From an uncultured Clostridium sp. (GTDB lineage: Bacteria > Bacillota > Clostridia > Peptostreptococcales > Peptostreptococcaceae), in NCBI GenBank assembly GCA_937944945.1, contig CALEBD010000406.1:62001-126000 (forward strand): 64,000 bases of DNA. Direction: 5' to 3'. The position numbers and the translations under genes were made by a program. The notes under the pieces were generated by a model that had not been told where the DNA came from, searched no databases, and saw only the letters and a program-made list of their open reading frames with translations. Each line of letters opens with the position of its first letter. The stretch's first letter is position 1. Below, in pieces: positions 10,910-24,000 of the stretch.

Positions 10910-13900
10910 GTTAATTAAAAGCAGTATAAATTTGGAAACCTAGACTTAGGTATATCCAACTCAGGGATCTTTAGTATATGAGTATAATCCTCTTAGAAAT
11001 TTTAGACTGTCGAAGAATATGTATTTATATAAAGGAGATTATTATTCTTTGGAAGAATTAAAAGATAAATTTAACATATATATAGAGGACAATTCCTGGG
11101 TAGGAGCAGATGAAAATCCAGAATTGTATGAAAAAGGATAGTTGGTAGATTTCATAACAGATTAGCTGTCTATTAGGCTAGATCATCCAGTACATATTAT
11201 TCCTTAGTATAGTTACGACGGGTCAGTAAACCTTATATTGAATGACGGAATTAATATACCTAGATTAATAAATAGTAGGTTTAGTTCTACTGGCAAGAAT
11301 ACTTACGAAGTAGTCAACAGGAAGGGGGATAATGACACTAACATATATGATTAGGGAGAACAGTTTGATATAGATACTTCTCTATATAGAAGAATAACTA
11401 AAATACCTAAAGTTTAGTATATGGGAACATCTTCTGGAGGCAATATGAAGATTGGAAATTATCATTTTTATTTCAAATTGTCCGATGCAGATGGGAACGA
11501 GACAGATTTTGTGGCCGAGTCTGGATTAGTAAGTGTGTTTATAGGCTTTGGATCTCCTTCTAGTATTCATACTGGTTAGAAAAACGAAAGTAGCTACAAA
11601 AATGTCATGTTTTCTGTATCTAATATAGATGCTTCTTATAATTATATTACTGTATATTATTCAAGATATACAGCAGAAGCTAATGAAAACTTCGTAACCG
11701 AATATATAAAAATCAATAAGAAATATTTAGTAAATAATGCCGGGATAGCATCTATTATAGTAACAGGTTTTGAAGAAACTACATAGATATCAGGTTCTGA
11801 TATTAATTTAAACTATAATGTAGTAGACGCTTCTAAAGCTTCTGCAGTTTGTCAAAATATGTTGTTTATGGCAAATGTCCATAAACCAAATATTCCCTAC
11901 AAAGAGTTATCTGATTTGTCTTTAAGATTTTTACCATATCTAATCTAGACTCCGTATAAGTTAGACATAGATGAAGAGTATAATCCAACAACATCAGATT
12001 TAGGATACTATGATAGTAAATTTATATATGACTACACTGGATATTGGGGAGAGGAGATATACAGATTTGGAATAGTATATATAATGCCGAATAATGAATT
12101 AAGTCCTGTATTTAACATTAGAGGAGGTGCTGCTATTAAAGAATTCATAGATGGATAGTATAGCAATGATGGGCAGTTTTCAAATATTCCGGTATTTAAA
12201 ACAAACGAGCTAAATGAAAGGGAGAGACAATATATTAACTATAACGAAGAAACCAATTATTTAATAGGGCTTGATGATATGTCTTCTGGGGATAACAGAA
12301 CGAAAGGTACCGTTTCATTTGAAAATGTTAAGGGAGTAGTTACCTTCTCTCCTACCAAGGACACTAATACTATATATGGGATAGATATTAGAACTGATCA
12401 AGATACTATTAAGGAACTAGAGAAGTATGTTAAAGGGTACTTTTTTGTAAGATAGACAAGAATACCTACTATTCTAGCCCAGGGTATCACCATAGGGATA
12501 GACCAGAATTCTTATACCCCCTGTATCCCAACAGCTGGCGGGTTTTTGGAATAGTTATCAGAATCATTAGAAAAAACCCATGTTACTACAGAAGATATAA
12601 ATGATATTAATTACATATCAGAAGGATTTCTAAGTAGATATTAGTTCAAATTTCAGAAGAAGTCCAGTAATCTGTGGGGGAAAATCGCTAAAGTGGCTGG
12701 TATAGCGGTAGGAGTAGTAGCATTAGCTGCCGCAACCGTTTTTACAGCAGGTGCTGCAGCTGCTGTAGTAGCAGGTACTGCTGTTACAGTAAGTGGAGCA
12801 GCAGCTGCTGGAGCAACTGCTTTAGGAACAGTTGCAGGGACAATAGCAGCTGCAACTGGTCTAGGTTCTTTAGGAGCTGCTTTAGGAACTACTGTTCTAG
12901 TTGGAGGAGCTGTTGCCCTACCAACAGCTGCGTTAGCAGTAGCTGGAACTATTCAGGAAACTAGGTATGCGTTATCCTCTATTTTTGTAAAGAAAAAGTT
13001 GGATGGGAGAAATACACAAGTTCCTTCTGGATATAAATTGGTAGAAACAGAAGAATCCAGAAAATTAAGTACAGATTTTCTTACACGTTTTATTCCTAAG
13101 GACTCCTCTAAGGTAAAAGTCTAGGGGATTCTGTGTCCAGATTATGAAGTAAATTAGTCTTACTATAATCAAATATTTACTGGCAATTTACATACTATTT
13201 CTCTTACAAGTTCTTAGAGTATAAACGGATTAGCTGGAAGAACTGGAAATTATTTTTCAAATAACGTGAATCATTTCTATATTCCAGACTATTATGATAC
13301 CAATATACGAAATTTTTATGATTTTAAGGTTGTAGGAGTTCCCGACAATGTAAAATTGGTTGGAATTGATAACCTAAAATTCAGGAGTAGAGCAGGGGAG
13401 GCAGAAGAAGCTTGGAGATATGAATGTGTAGGGGACGATTATAAATCTGAATACTCAAAAAAGAATAACGAAGAGGATTCTGAAACATAGTCTAATAAGA
13501 AGATAAATACTGATATAATTAGAGGAAGTTTTGGGCCTTACTTGGCATTTAATGATGTAGAAAACAAATTCTCTTCAGCTGAAACTGTTAACATATATAT
13601 ACCAGAATACTCTATAGGTTAGCTTGAAAACTACTTTTCAATTAGAATGTAGGATTCTTCTGTTTTTTAGGCCATATCTGATAGATATAGTATCTCAGAA
13701 GTAGATTCTTAGTTAGTAAAATAGTTAAGTAATATAATTGGTGATGATGATAGAACTAAAGGGTATAAATGGGAGCTTTATAGAGGAGATTGTTATCTAT
13801 GTCAATTTACTCATAGGGTAAATAGAAACTTTAACGATCCTTCAGCGCCCTATAATGATGAGATAGTTGACGAAAAAACATGGAGAGATAATTATGACAC

Positions 13901-16865
13901 TGATAATGTAGAAAAATATGAAAGTATAAATTTGGGAGATGTTAATGCAGTATAGTTAGGAATGTGGGTAACATTTAAAATACGCTCCTCTAATAATTTA
14001 AATATAAGAACCTTAGATGGATCTAATGTAGATGAAACGGCTATGTGTGGACATCCGAGAGGATACTATCCATACCTTCCTATGAGTACTGAGGGAACAT
14101 ATAAACACCCAGAATCATAGGTATACAACAAAGGTTTTACTAAATCCTTAAGTGAAAGATGGAACTTTGAACTTCCTGATGTTCCCTATATAAAGAACTG
14201 GTTTGGAACTCGTATTATGTATTCTGATATTCACGTTAATGATGCCTATAAGAACGGATTTAGAGTTTTCCAAGGTACTCATTATAGAGATTATACTCGC
14301 GAATACGGAGAAATAGTAAAATTAATTTCTCTTGAGTCTAATCTTTTATGTGTATTTGAACATGGTATAGCATTGATACCTGTCAATGAAAGAGCAGTCG
14401 CAGGTGAGGGAACAGGTGGAAATGTCTATATAAACACATCTAATGTGCTTCCAGAGAACCCAAAAATTATCTCTGATATGTTTGGTAGTCAGTGGCCCGA
14501 AAGTGTCCTCAAAGTTCCAGGAAAGACTGGAGATTCTGCGCAATATGTTTATGGAGTTGATACTGTTGCCAAGAAGATTTGGCGCACTGACGGTAATACT
14601 CTTACTTGTATTTCTGACTTTAGAGTACAAGAATTTCTGAATAAGAATATTACTCTAGGGGAAAGAGAGCTTACTCCCAAAATAGGTATTAGAAATGTAA
14701 AGACAGTATATAACGCCTTCAAGCGAGACGTATTATTTACTTTCTATGACAATACTTATGGCTTTGAAGAAAAGGTTTGGAATCTATGCTGGAATGAGTT
14801 ATTATAGAAATTTATAACATTCTATAGTTGGGTTCCTAGCTATATGGAAAATATAAATAATATTCCATTCTCATTCGATAGAAATACTTCTAAGTGGATT
14901 GCTAAACTGGGAACAAGTCATACTGAAAGTTCTTTTGCTGACGGTATTACACTATCTAATGTAATTATAGAGAACTCTGAAAATGAATAGGGAGAAGTAG
15001 TAACTAACTTTAAGGTTCCAGTTTCCTATGTGAATAAGAAAGGTGAGTGGGTAACTCAAAACTATACTGTAGCGAATGATGGAACTAGTAGGAAAAAATA
15101 CATTGGAATATTATCCTTAAGTAATAGAATACTTCCAGATGCCTAGCTTCACTATTAGATTTCCTACTCCTTGTAGAGAGATTAGTATGGAAACTATAAG
15201 AAGTTTGACATAGTCCCTCTAAATTGTGGAGAAGCTAAGGGAGGTATATATCTTCCAGATGATGCTATGTTTGCAGGAGCTTTCATGCCTCTATATTGTC
15301 TAAAATTCAAGGAAGGAGGAGATGAATATAGTCCAGTCTACTATAAGGATGGATAGGAAATGACTGAAGTGTCTGACGGTGCTGGAGACACGTTCTATAC
15401 TTACCAAGCTCTATATACTGCTAAATCCCTATTATCTGAATTATATTATAGGAATAGTGCGGGATATTAGTATGCAGACTACGAGGTTAATAAAGTTAAG
15501 GTGGGAGACTCTATCGAAGGGAATACATTAGAAATAACTGATGTGTTGGATTATCCTATATTCAAGGACATTACTGGAAAGCGTCCTATTCTTCCTAGAG
15601 AAGAGATGATAAATCCTGATAAAATAGTAACCTTACTTAATATTAAGGCTACAATATCTATCGTTGATAGTGATAATTAGTCTAAACTAAGTGATTCCTA
15701 TTACAATATGAAAGCGGGATTTTAGTCAGGAACATCTCTAGTAGATGCTGGATATTATGAATCTGTTGTAGGAATAGCTCCTAGATGGAACTTATAGTTC
15801 TTATCTACAGATTTTTGGAAGCACGGCTAGGCTGGGCTAATTGACATAGCAGATGATATATATCCTACTTATTGGTACGGAAGACAGCATCCATTTGAAT
15901 TTGAATGTGTAGTAGTGAACGACCCTTCTATACATAAGATATTTACTAATCTTGAAATTGTCGCTAATAAGGCAAAACCTGAATCTTTCCACTATGAAAT
16001 AATTGGGGAGACCTACGACTTTGCAAAAGATAAGGTAAATATGTATTTTAGACAGGAAGCTATGAAAGCATTGTGGCAATACAATGGAGCTGATATTTCT
16101 TATGATAGGAACTTCTTGAAAGTTCAACCTAGATAGTAGCCAAAGTCTGCGGACTTCCCACATAAGTACTATACTAGACAAGATACTATCAATGAGATAG
16201 AGGATTATTATATTCATGTAACTTATCCAGATTCACACGATTATCGTCATTTATCTGGAGCGGAAGTAGTTTACTATCCAAATAGACGAGAATATCGAAT
16301 CTGGAATCATGCTATGGCTGTAGATATAGACGATTTGAGTTAGGATGATTCAAGGTCAATTATCTCCGCTAATTGTTAGTATTTAGAGGACAGATGGAAA
16401 GTTACAATTAATCCTATTTTAGTATGCTATAAGAATGAATATCAAAGGAAATTCTCTGGTTCCTTAATATAGCCTCAGAACTCTACTTGGGCAAAAGCCA
16501 AGAATAGTTCACAAAGCTTACCAACTCTTCCTATTTATAATTCTCCTATACCGGATTAGGTTTTATCAGCTGGTGGTATAGATTTCCCAGGAAATGACCC
16601 AGTACATCCAGAGTGGGGAGAAGATAACGCTCTTTACAATTTATATGATTTATCTGGATACAATTCCGAAGGAAATTGGAAACCGTTGGATTTAACTAAC
16701 TGGTTAGACGATGTTAGTATTTATAGATATAACTTTGGAGAAGCATAGAATAGAAAAGAGTTAGATGTTAAGGATAAATTCTTAAAGATAAGAATTAGAT
16801 ATTCCGGAGAAGAATTAGCTGTTATAGATTTCTTAAATACTGTATATAGAATTAGTTATGCTTAA
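10899..16865 (+). CDS. Giant tail/stabilisation protein with a hydrophobic Ala/Gly-rich segment, TAG=Gln (1988 aa)
   Basis: The frame starts inside the end of the previous gene and runs to TAA 16863-16865. The N-terminal region (TQVYPTQGSLVYEYNPL) and long beta-rich stretches look like a tail structural protein; crAss-like annotations often call this gene the stabilisation protein. At residues about 599-690 there is a striking Ala/Gly/Val block (VALAAATVFTAGAAAAVV). It is long enough for several membrane passes and is a candidate membrane-penetration element during DNA delivery. Almost every glutamine is TAG. The role is inferred from position and composition. Confidence 0.6.
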
Positions 16866-18777
16866 TAAGAATATAAATAAAGTCAGAAGAATAGCGAAAG
16901 CCTATTATGGGCTTTCCATTCCTTCTGGGAATCCATATATGACTACGAATGAATTAGCCATCCCTGGTAATGCTATTACTTAGTAGAATTTGCTGGGAAC
17001 TGATTATAGCGCTGATTTCAGAAACAGAGCTGAATAGATAATGGCTCCTACTAATAGTCTTATAGATTTTAATGCTAGAATGGGAGACTTATTTAGCTTA
17101 AAGCTAAAAAACGATAGAGATTCCTCTAAAGCTATTACATAGATAAAGAGTATGTCTGTAGGTACTGCACCTTAGAAATCATAGGGAACTTTCTAGAAAC
17201 TAGGAGGATGGAATACGGTAGGACAAGCCTCAGACTTCCTAAGCGGACTAATTGGAGGTGATAAAGATGGATACCTTGGTAAATATGGTTCATTATAGCA
17301 AGCAGGAGACTAGGCGTTTGACCAGGCTTCAAATGTAGTAATGGGCATAAATCCTCTAGTCGGAGGAATAATGAAGGCAGGAGGTTTAGTTAGTGACGTA
17401 TTAACCAAATGGGGTGGAATGGGTACGGATTCTATGACTAAAACCGATGCTGTACTAGGTAGCAAATTATTATCTCTTACTCCAGTTGGTATGGTTAATG
17501 GTTTCTTCGGTAAGAAAACTAGGGATTTTTCTGCTAATAGAGATACTATAGAATAGGTAGGAGGTTCTTACGGCGGAACTGTTAGAAATATAGCATCAGC
17601 AGAAGAAAAAGCTGGAAAGAAATATGGATTATTCAGTGGAGGGGCAAGAAGGTCAGCCAACAGATTCATAAATAGAACAGAGTCCCAATAGGCGACTATG
17701 ACTAATATAGCTAACTAGGCTTCTGATTTATCTTCTATAGCTACTAATATGTCGGATTTGAACCATATTTAGTATGGCTTCAACCTAAATGGCGGCTATG
17801 ATTAGAGATATATGAGAGCTGCTAGACTTGGAACTAAATTACAGAGAATTAAAAAACTTAATATATAGTCTCATAAATTAGGAGGTTAGATATAGGGAGC
17901 GATAGATTTGAATGAGTGGCAACCCGTTATAACCGAAGCTGTAGAGTAGTTTGAATCTGGAGGAGAATTAGAATGGACTCCTATTATAACTCTATAGGAA
18001 GGAGGAAAAACTGAGAAAGTAGATGGAATAACAGGAGCAGCTCCGAAGATTACTTTCTAGTCTTGGTACGATACTGTTCCAAAAGATAGGTTGTCGAATA
18101 ATTACGACCTTAAGAAAGCTTTTGAAGTACTACCATTTGAGGAGTTAGAAGCATGGAGAAAATCTTCTGATGAAGATTTAAGAATTGGAAAGAATCACCT
18201 ACGAAGCATCTATCAGTTACCCAATGGAGATTATGAATTTTTAAAGCTAGGAAATGAATAGAGTAATCCAGAAGTTCATTTCGAAACTGATACTTATCAT
18301 TCTGGGGAAAATGGATTAAAAGATTCTCATGATTTAGTCTTTGAGAAAGATAGATACTTCTATAGAAAGAAGCCTAAACAATTTAAAAATGGTGGTAAAC
18401 CCGAACCTATAGACGCTCCAGAAATAGAAGAAACTAATTAGAAAAATATAATTCCAGAAGGTGCTCTTCATGCTCGCAAACATAACATGGAAAATGCTGA
18501 TAACTTGACTAAGAAAGGTATTCCAGTTATAGATAATGAAGGAGAGCAATAGGCAGAGATAGAAAAAAATGAAATAATATTTACACTAGAAGTTACTAAA
18601 AAGCTGGAGGAGTTATACTCTAAATATACAGACTATGAATACTCTCAGAAAGAAAAGGATGAAGTAGCAATAGAAGCTGGAAAACTGTTAGTAAAAGAAA
18701 TATTATTTAACACAGATGATAGAACAGGTTTAATTAACACATTAAAACAAGGAGGAATAATAGATGGCTCTAAATGA
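16858..18777 (+). CDS. crAss-like virion protein with GG motifs, TAG=Gln (639 aa)
   Basis: The start overlaps the previous stop and the gene ends in TGA 18775-18777. The region after about residue 155 is Gly and hydrophobic rich (MGINPLVGGIMKAGG). The C-terminal third has a conserved-looking module (PEGALHARKHNM, then TKKGIPVIDNEGEQQAE and NEIIFTLEV). Three short GG motifs stand out: FESGGE (residues 365-370), LQEGGK (379-384) and FKNGGK (509-514). LKQGG also occurs near the C-terminus. Similar motifs recur in the following five genes. No enzyme motif is seen, so I read it as a tail or internal cargo protein. Confidence 0.6.
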
Positions 18778-19996
18778 TTTGTTAGTGTCTTATAAGCGCA
18801 TTGAAACTCCCTCTAGAACCATCCCAGAGTTCAGATTTCCAGAATCCTATCAACTAGTTACTTCTGATGCCCCATAGAGTAAGCCTGATTAGGAAGACGT
18901 ATAGACTCCTAAATATTATACTTCCACTGTTTAGAGACCCAAGTTTAGCTCAATCCAAAGATGGAATAGTCCTTACAGGGATAGGAATGCTTGGATAACT
19001 GACTTAGCGGCTGCTTATAGAAAAGCAGGAGTAACTAATGATAATGCAATAAAGATGTTAATTGCCCAAGATGCTCAGGAAAGCGGTTGGGGACGTTCTG
19101 CGCAAGGTAAATTCAACTTTGGAAACTTAACCACTGGAGCTAAATGGAAAGGTGACTATGTTATGGGAAATGACCATGACGCTAAAGGCAATCCCATCAA
19201 ATAGAAATTCCGCTCTTATAATTCTATGGATGAATATGCAGCTGATAAGTTATAGTTCTTGAAACACTTATATGATTTTGATGAAAATGATGATATTAAT
19301 ACGTTTACCGCCAAACTTACTGGTAAGAATAAAGGTAAGAGAAGGTATGCAGAAGCTACTGACTATGCTGATAGAGTTGCAGCGGTATTCAGGAGTTTCA
19401 AGGACGGTGGTATTATAAAGTATTAGTAGGCAGGAAAAGTACTTAGTCCTCCAGAAAAGGCAAGATAGAATTTATCTAGTAAATTTCCAGTTAATTGGGA
19501 AAATTCTGATTGGCTACATAACTACTTCTCTAAGAACTTAGGTTATAATACTTCTTTGAGTATATTATCTTCTATTCTTCCTGAAAGCGGGGCAGACCCT
19601 CACAAAAAGTAGCTTAGAGGAGGGCCAGGAAGAGGGTTAGTCTAGTGGGGATTTGGTACCGACAGATATAACCATATGAAATCATATAAGATGAGAGGAT
19701 CAGTACAAAAGGGAATAGACCCAGAACTTCAACGACAAGCAGAATATATAGTTAACACTGTTAAGAACGAACAAAAAACTGGAGAAGGCTTATGGCATCA
19801 TGGAGGAACAGGGTCTGGATACAAAAGTGCTGAAGGTGCTAGAAAGGTATTTATTAATGCAAGAACTCCAGCATCCGGTAAGGCAAGAGCTTTTAGTCTC
19901 GGCTATGTAAGACCTAAAGGAGGAATAGAAGAAGCCACTAGAAGAGCTTCTTACGTAAGTTCTCTAGATTCAGTTTATAATTCTAAATATAAATAA
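18764..19996 (+). CDS. Two-domain cell-wall hydrolase: glucosaminidase plus phage tail lysozyme, TAG=Gln (410 aa)
   Basis: Residues about 70-212 are a glucosaminidase-type domain. The signature LIAQDAQESGWGRS places the catalytic Glu at 106, followed by FNFGNL and FRSYNSMDEYAADKL. Residues about 240-410 match the phage tail lysozyme family (ILPESGADP with Glu 274, then GRGLVQWGFGTDR). The Gln of the family's G-x-x-Q-W motif is encoded by TAG at 19643, supporting TAG=Gln. Between the domains lies a GG linker (FKDGGIIKYQQAGK). It sits among tail and cargo genes, so it probably opens peptidoglycan during DNA entry, though release at lysis is possible. Confidence 0.85.
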
Positions 19997-20613
19997 TGGA
20001 TAGAGTAAAGGTAAATGTAGGCGATAAGACATATAATTGTCAAATTGCCAAGACAGAAGAAGATAGAAAGAAAGGTCTAATGGGAGTAGAAAATCTTCCT
20101 CCCGATGAAGGTATGCTATTTGTATGGGAGGATGAAGATACTAGAGAAATGTGGATGAAAGATACTAAAATACCTTTAGACTAGATAGCCATTAACGATA
20201 ATGATGAAGTAGTCTTAGTATATAAGGCTTAGCCAGAAGATGAAACTTTAGTTCCGTTCATGAACGCTAAGTATATTCTAGAAGTTAATTAGGATTCTGG
20301 TATTGTAGAAGGAGATGATTTTGAAATAGACGACTCTGAAGATTATGACAAATATGTTATGAAGGTGCTTGCTCCAGATGGTACTACTTAGATGTATCTC
20401 TAGGGAGGTGAAAGAATCGTAAGTAGAAAAGAAACAAGAACTCTCATTAAGAAAGCTAAAAAGGCTTACGAAAATAAAGACAAAGATTATGATAAATATT
20501 GCAAATCTTTGGGCAAATATATATTTAAGGTATTAAAGGGTCAAAATACTCGTCCGCCAGAATATGTAGAAGTTCCGGAAGGAAAAGACAAAAATTCTAA
20601 CGACGAAAATTAA
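19996..20613 (+). CDS. DUF192 family protein, TAG=Gln (205 aa)
   Basis: The start sits in a TAATG overlap with the hydrolase gene. Residues about 10-75 carry the DUF192 signature: KKGLMGVENLPPDEGMLF, then EMWMKDTKIPLDQIAI with TAG as the Gln. The domain is small and beta-rich with no established biochemical function. The C-terminal half is specific to this gene, with a GG motif (MYLQGGERIV) and a Lys-rich tail. DUF192 genes are known in crAss-like late blocks. Membership is clear; the role in the virion is unknown. Confidence 0.8.
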
Positions 20614-20727
20614 CAATATACACATCGTATCAAAAATTCTTGGTTATGAAGATCTTAATATGTAGTATTGAAGTACATAAGATAGATAGATAATTAGTGC
20701 ATTAATTACATTTTAAATTTTTAATTT
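20614..20727 (+). other. 114-base intergenic region, no confident content
   Basis: This is the longest gap in the late block. It is AT-rich, has no tRNA-like fold, no clear Bacteroidota -7/-33 promoter pair and no strong hairpin. One 15-codon ATG frame (from about 20646) looks accidental. It might hold a late promoter read by the phage polymerase, but nothing in the sequence proves it. Confidence 0.4.
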
Positions 20728-21018
20728 ATGAAGTTAGGAAATAAGTTTTAGGCAGGAGGACCGATGCCTGCAGGAGCACCTGCTCCAGCGCCTCAAGGTG
20801 GTGAAGACCCAACAGCTATGTTACTTCAAGGAGCACAGCAAGCTGTTCAAGGACAAGATTGTGAAATAGCTATGCAAGTATGCCAAATGTTAATCGAAGC
20901 ATTGGGAGGTGGAGGTAATCCACAGGAAGCTGCCCCACAGGAAGCTACCCCAGCTCCAGCAGAAGGGGAACCTGTTTACCGTAGAGGCGGTCGTTTAGTG
21001 AGACGTATAAACGCTTAA
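20728..21018 (+). CDS. Small Pro/Ala/Gly-rich virion-type protein, TAG=Gln (96 aa)
   Basis: The true start is ATG 20728, with TAG as codon 8; a standard-code reading would wrongly begin at 20764. A flexible Pro/Ala/Gly-rich N-terminus precedes a short helical core (AMLLQGAQQAVQ, then IAMQVCQMLIEAL). A second low-complexity stretch ends in a basic tail (YRRGGRLVRRINA). GG motifs occur at both ends (KFQAGGP, YRRGGR). A strong terminator follows. The function is unknown; the composition suits a minor head or cargo protein. Confidence 0.7.
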
Positions 21019-21031
21019 CAAATTTAACACG

Positions 21032-21071
21032 TAGGGGTATATCTAAACTAGGTATATCCCTATTTTATTTT
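21032..21071 (+). terminator. Strong intrinsic terminator before the 1458-aa gene
   Basis: A 12-bp stem with two wobbles pairs TAGGGGTATATC with GGTATATCCCTA around a 7-base loop. It is followed by TTTTATTTT. It separates the small Pro/Ala-rich gene from the cargo/RNA polymerase gene run. Confidence 0.9.
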
Positions 21072-21083
21072 ACAGGATAAATT

Positions 21084-24000
21084 ATGGCAACACGAGTTAA
21101 ATATAAATTTGGAGACGATGAGTTCGACTTAAAGGACTATATCCATAATTTAGAAACTAATTATCAATCCTATGTTGCAAGTAAGAATTGGAATGAAGGG
21201 TAGCAACAGGAGTTTAAAAACGCTTTTGATAAATATCTAACGGGATTGAAAGATTAGTTGTCTAATAACACTGGGAGATTTTATACAGATTATTCTGGAG
21301 CTATATTTGATAACAAAGGTGAGTTCAGTAACACTGATGATGATAATATAGACCCAGTTGGTTCTGAGTATTATTATAATAATAAGGGGTAGAGAATTAC
21401 AACAGACGATTATAATTTACTTAGAAAAAGAAAATAGAAGAACTTTAATACTTTTTCTGCTAATAGGTAGGTAGCTACCTATCTTAATAAGGTAGGTATA
21501 GCACTAAGAGACTACTCTAAACAAAATCCGTCTAACAATTCTTCTAATGCTTTCAACTTATCTAAGCATGGCTTCGAAAAATACTGGATGGATTAGAATA
21601 ATCCATCTGGAGGAGATTTTGATTTTGCTCCATATGTGGAAAAGGATTAGATAGGAGAGGGTGGGGTACGAGGAACATCTAACAGAGCAGCATATCTAAA
21701 AGAATAGCTAGAGAATTATATTAAAAACTTAGGTGACTATGACTTTTCTTCTACTACATTTAAGGACAAAGATACTTATTTAGCAAAATTAAGAGCAGCT
21801 ATGGAAAATCTTGACAATGGATATAACCATGAGGATGCTATAGCGCTTAATTAGGCTGGTCTAAGTAGTAGTTTCTTAAACAACTTCTTTGGTACTGGAG
21901 AACAGTAGTAGAAATCTGAAGTAGAATAGGCAGCTGAATATATTGCAGCAGAATAGAAAAGACAATAGGATTAGGAAATTATAGACTAGGCTGCTAGAAT
22001 GAAGGCTATGTCAGAGCTAGATTAGTGGGCTAAAGATAATTAGTTTCAACCTAAATACTCAGGAGTATTAGAAGGGGGTGATTACGATCCTGATGCTATA
22101 TTAAGCATGTTAGAGAAAGACTATGCTGATATAGAGGGGGATAACAATAAAGTAAAAGCTTGGTTAAACTTTGAACAACTTCTTAAAGATATAAGAGAAC
22201 CTATGATTGAAGCAGATGCTATCATTAATGGACAACCAGTATCTACAATAGAAGGTTCTAAAGCTGCAATGAGGAAATTAAGAGCTAATCTAGCTCAGAA
22301 GCTTAAATTTGCAGCACAAGAAGGATATATGAAAGCCTATGGAGATGAATATATTATTCCAGGCTCCGAGGATTATAGTAATTATTCTTTAATAACATAT
22401 AACCCTGTTACTGGGGAATATAAAGATCAATCTGTTATACTTAATGAAAAACTACGAGAAGCTATGGCCTATGATTGGTATAAAAAGAATACATCTGTTC
22501 CAAGTAATAAAAATGGAGGAGCCCTTTATTATTTATAGCAAGGTGGCTTTATGTAGAGAGAGAGAGAGAGAGAGGTACGAAAACAAAGAGAGGAATAGTA
22601 GAAGTGGGAACAGACATAGTAGAGTACAAAATCCAAAGATGAAGATACTAGAACCCCAGAGCAAAGAAAAGCAGGAGAAAGAGTACCAAAGTCTGGAGAG
22701 TTAAGCACCATTGATAAAGTGAGAATAGGTAGTGCTATTGCAGACATAGGGTCTATTTTAGCAGCATTTGTTCCTGGATATGGGACTGCTGCTTCTGCTA
22801 TAGCTGGATTAGGTAGTACTGGAGCTAATCTTTATGCAGATATATCCGATGATAGCGTGTCTAGATGGTAGGCTGCTGGAAATGCAGGATTTGACTTATT
22901 AATGGATGTAGCTGGATTAATTCCTGGATTAGGAGCTATGGGGAAAGCTGGAAAGATAGCAAAGACTCTTAAATATGTACTACCTACAGCTTTAACTATA
23001 TGGGGTGTAGCTGAGAATGGAGGAGATGCTATAAAAGCCGCTAATAAATTAATGAACGGGCAGGACCTAACCGTAGATGATTGGAAAGCCTTATCGTTTG
23101 GACTGTAGACTATTGCAAGAGGAACTAGAGCAGTCAAAGGAAATAAGTCAGTAAATAGACAATTAAAGAATACTAAGGAAAAAGCTCCTTATGAAACAAT
23201 TACTGCCGAATCTGGCAAAACCTATAAAGTAACTCCAGAACAATTTAAACAAATTACGTCTGCTACCACTTTAGAGGCACAAAATAAAGCCTTTAGAGAA
23301 GCTATAGGCTCTAGAAATTCGTCTGAACGGTTAGGAAGTAAGTTTAAAACTTCTAGGTGGGAGAGAGTAAGACATCCATTTACTGCGGAACCTAAAACTG
23401 GAGGAGGAGTTGATTATATTGACAGAAGCCTAGATATTTCTACAATGGAAAGAATCCCTTGGCAATTTAAGGTAAATAACGGCCAACTAACTCCTAGAAG
23501 ACTATCTAATGAATGGTTATTACAAAAAACTGGTAGATGGACGTTTGGGGATCCAACCATTAGTTGGTTTACGAGAAAAAACCCGCTATATAATAAATTA
23601 GTAGTTCCGTAGAGTTCTGCACCTACAGTAAGTACTCCTTAGATTAAATCTTCCATTCGCCCCGGTTCTGGGCCTAACATAAGATAGTTAAGGATGTGGA
23701 ATAGGACACCAGGGTATGCTAGAGCACAAGGATACGGAAGGGATTTTGGAGTAGGAGACACAAGAAACAGTAGGGAAATAAGCTTAGGAATAGAATTTGA
23801 TAAGTAGGGAGGTATTCTTAAGTACTAGGATGGCAATGTTCTTACCCCAACTGGTAGAGCAGGAGTAAGAAAAAAAGACACCTATACGTTTAATACAACT
23901 AATAGACTATAGTCCGTTCTTAATAAAATCAAAAAAGGCGAAATTACGGTTGATGACGCTAACGAGTTCCAAAGAAGACATTATACTATGTACTCTCAAT

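Noticed and set aside
7481..16217. Antisense open frames on the - strand of the late block (e.g. 7481-7777, 14346-14630, 15837-16217)
   Set aside because: They lie fully opposite long recoded late genes, have no leader or recognisable domain and arise because TAG-rich coding leaves the opposite strand open.
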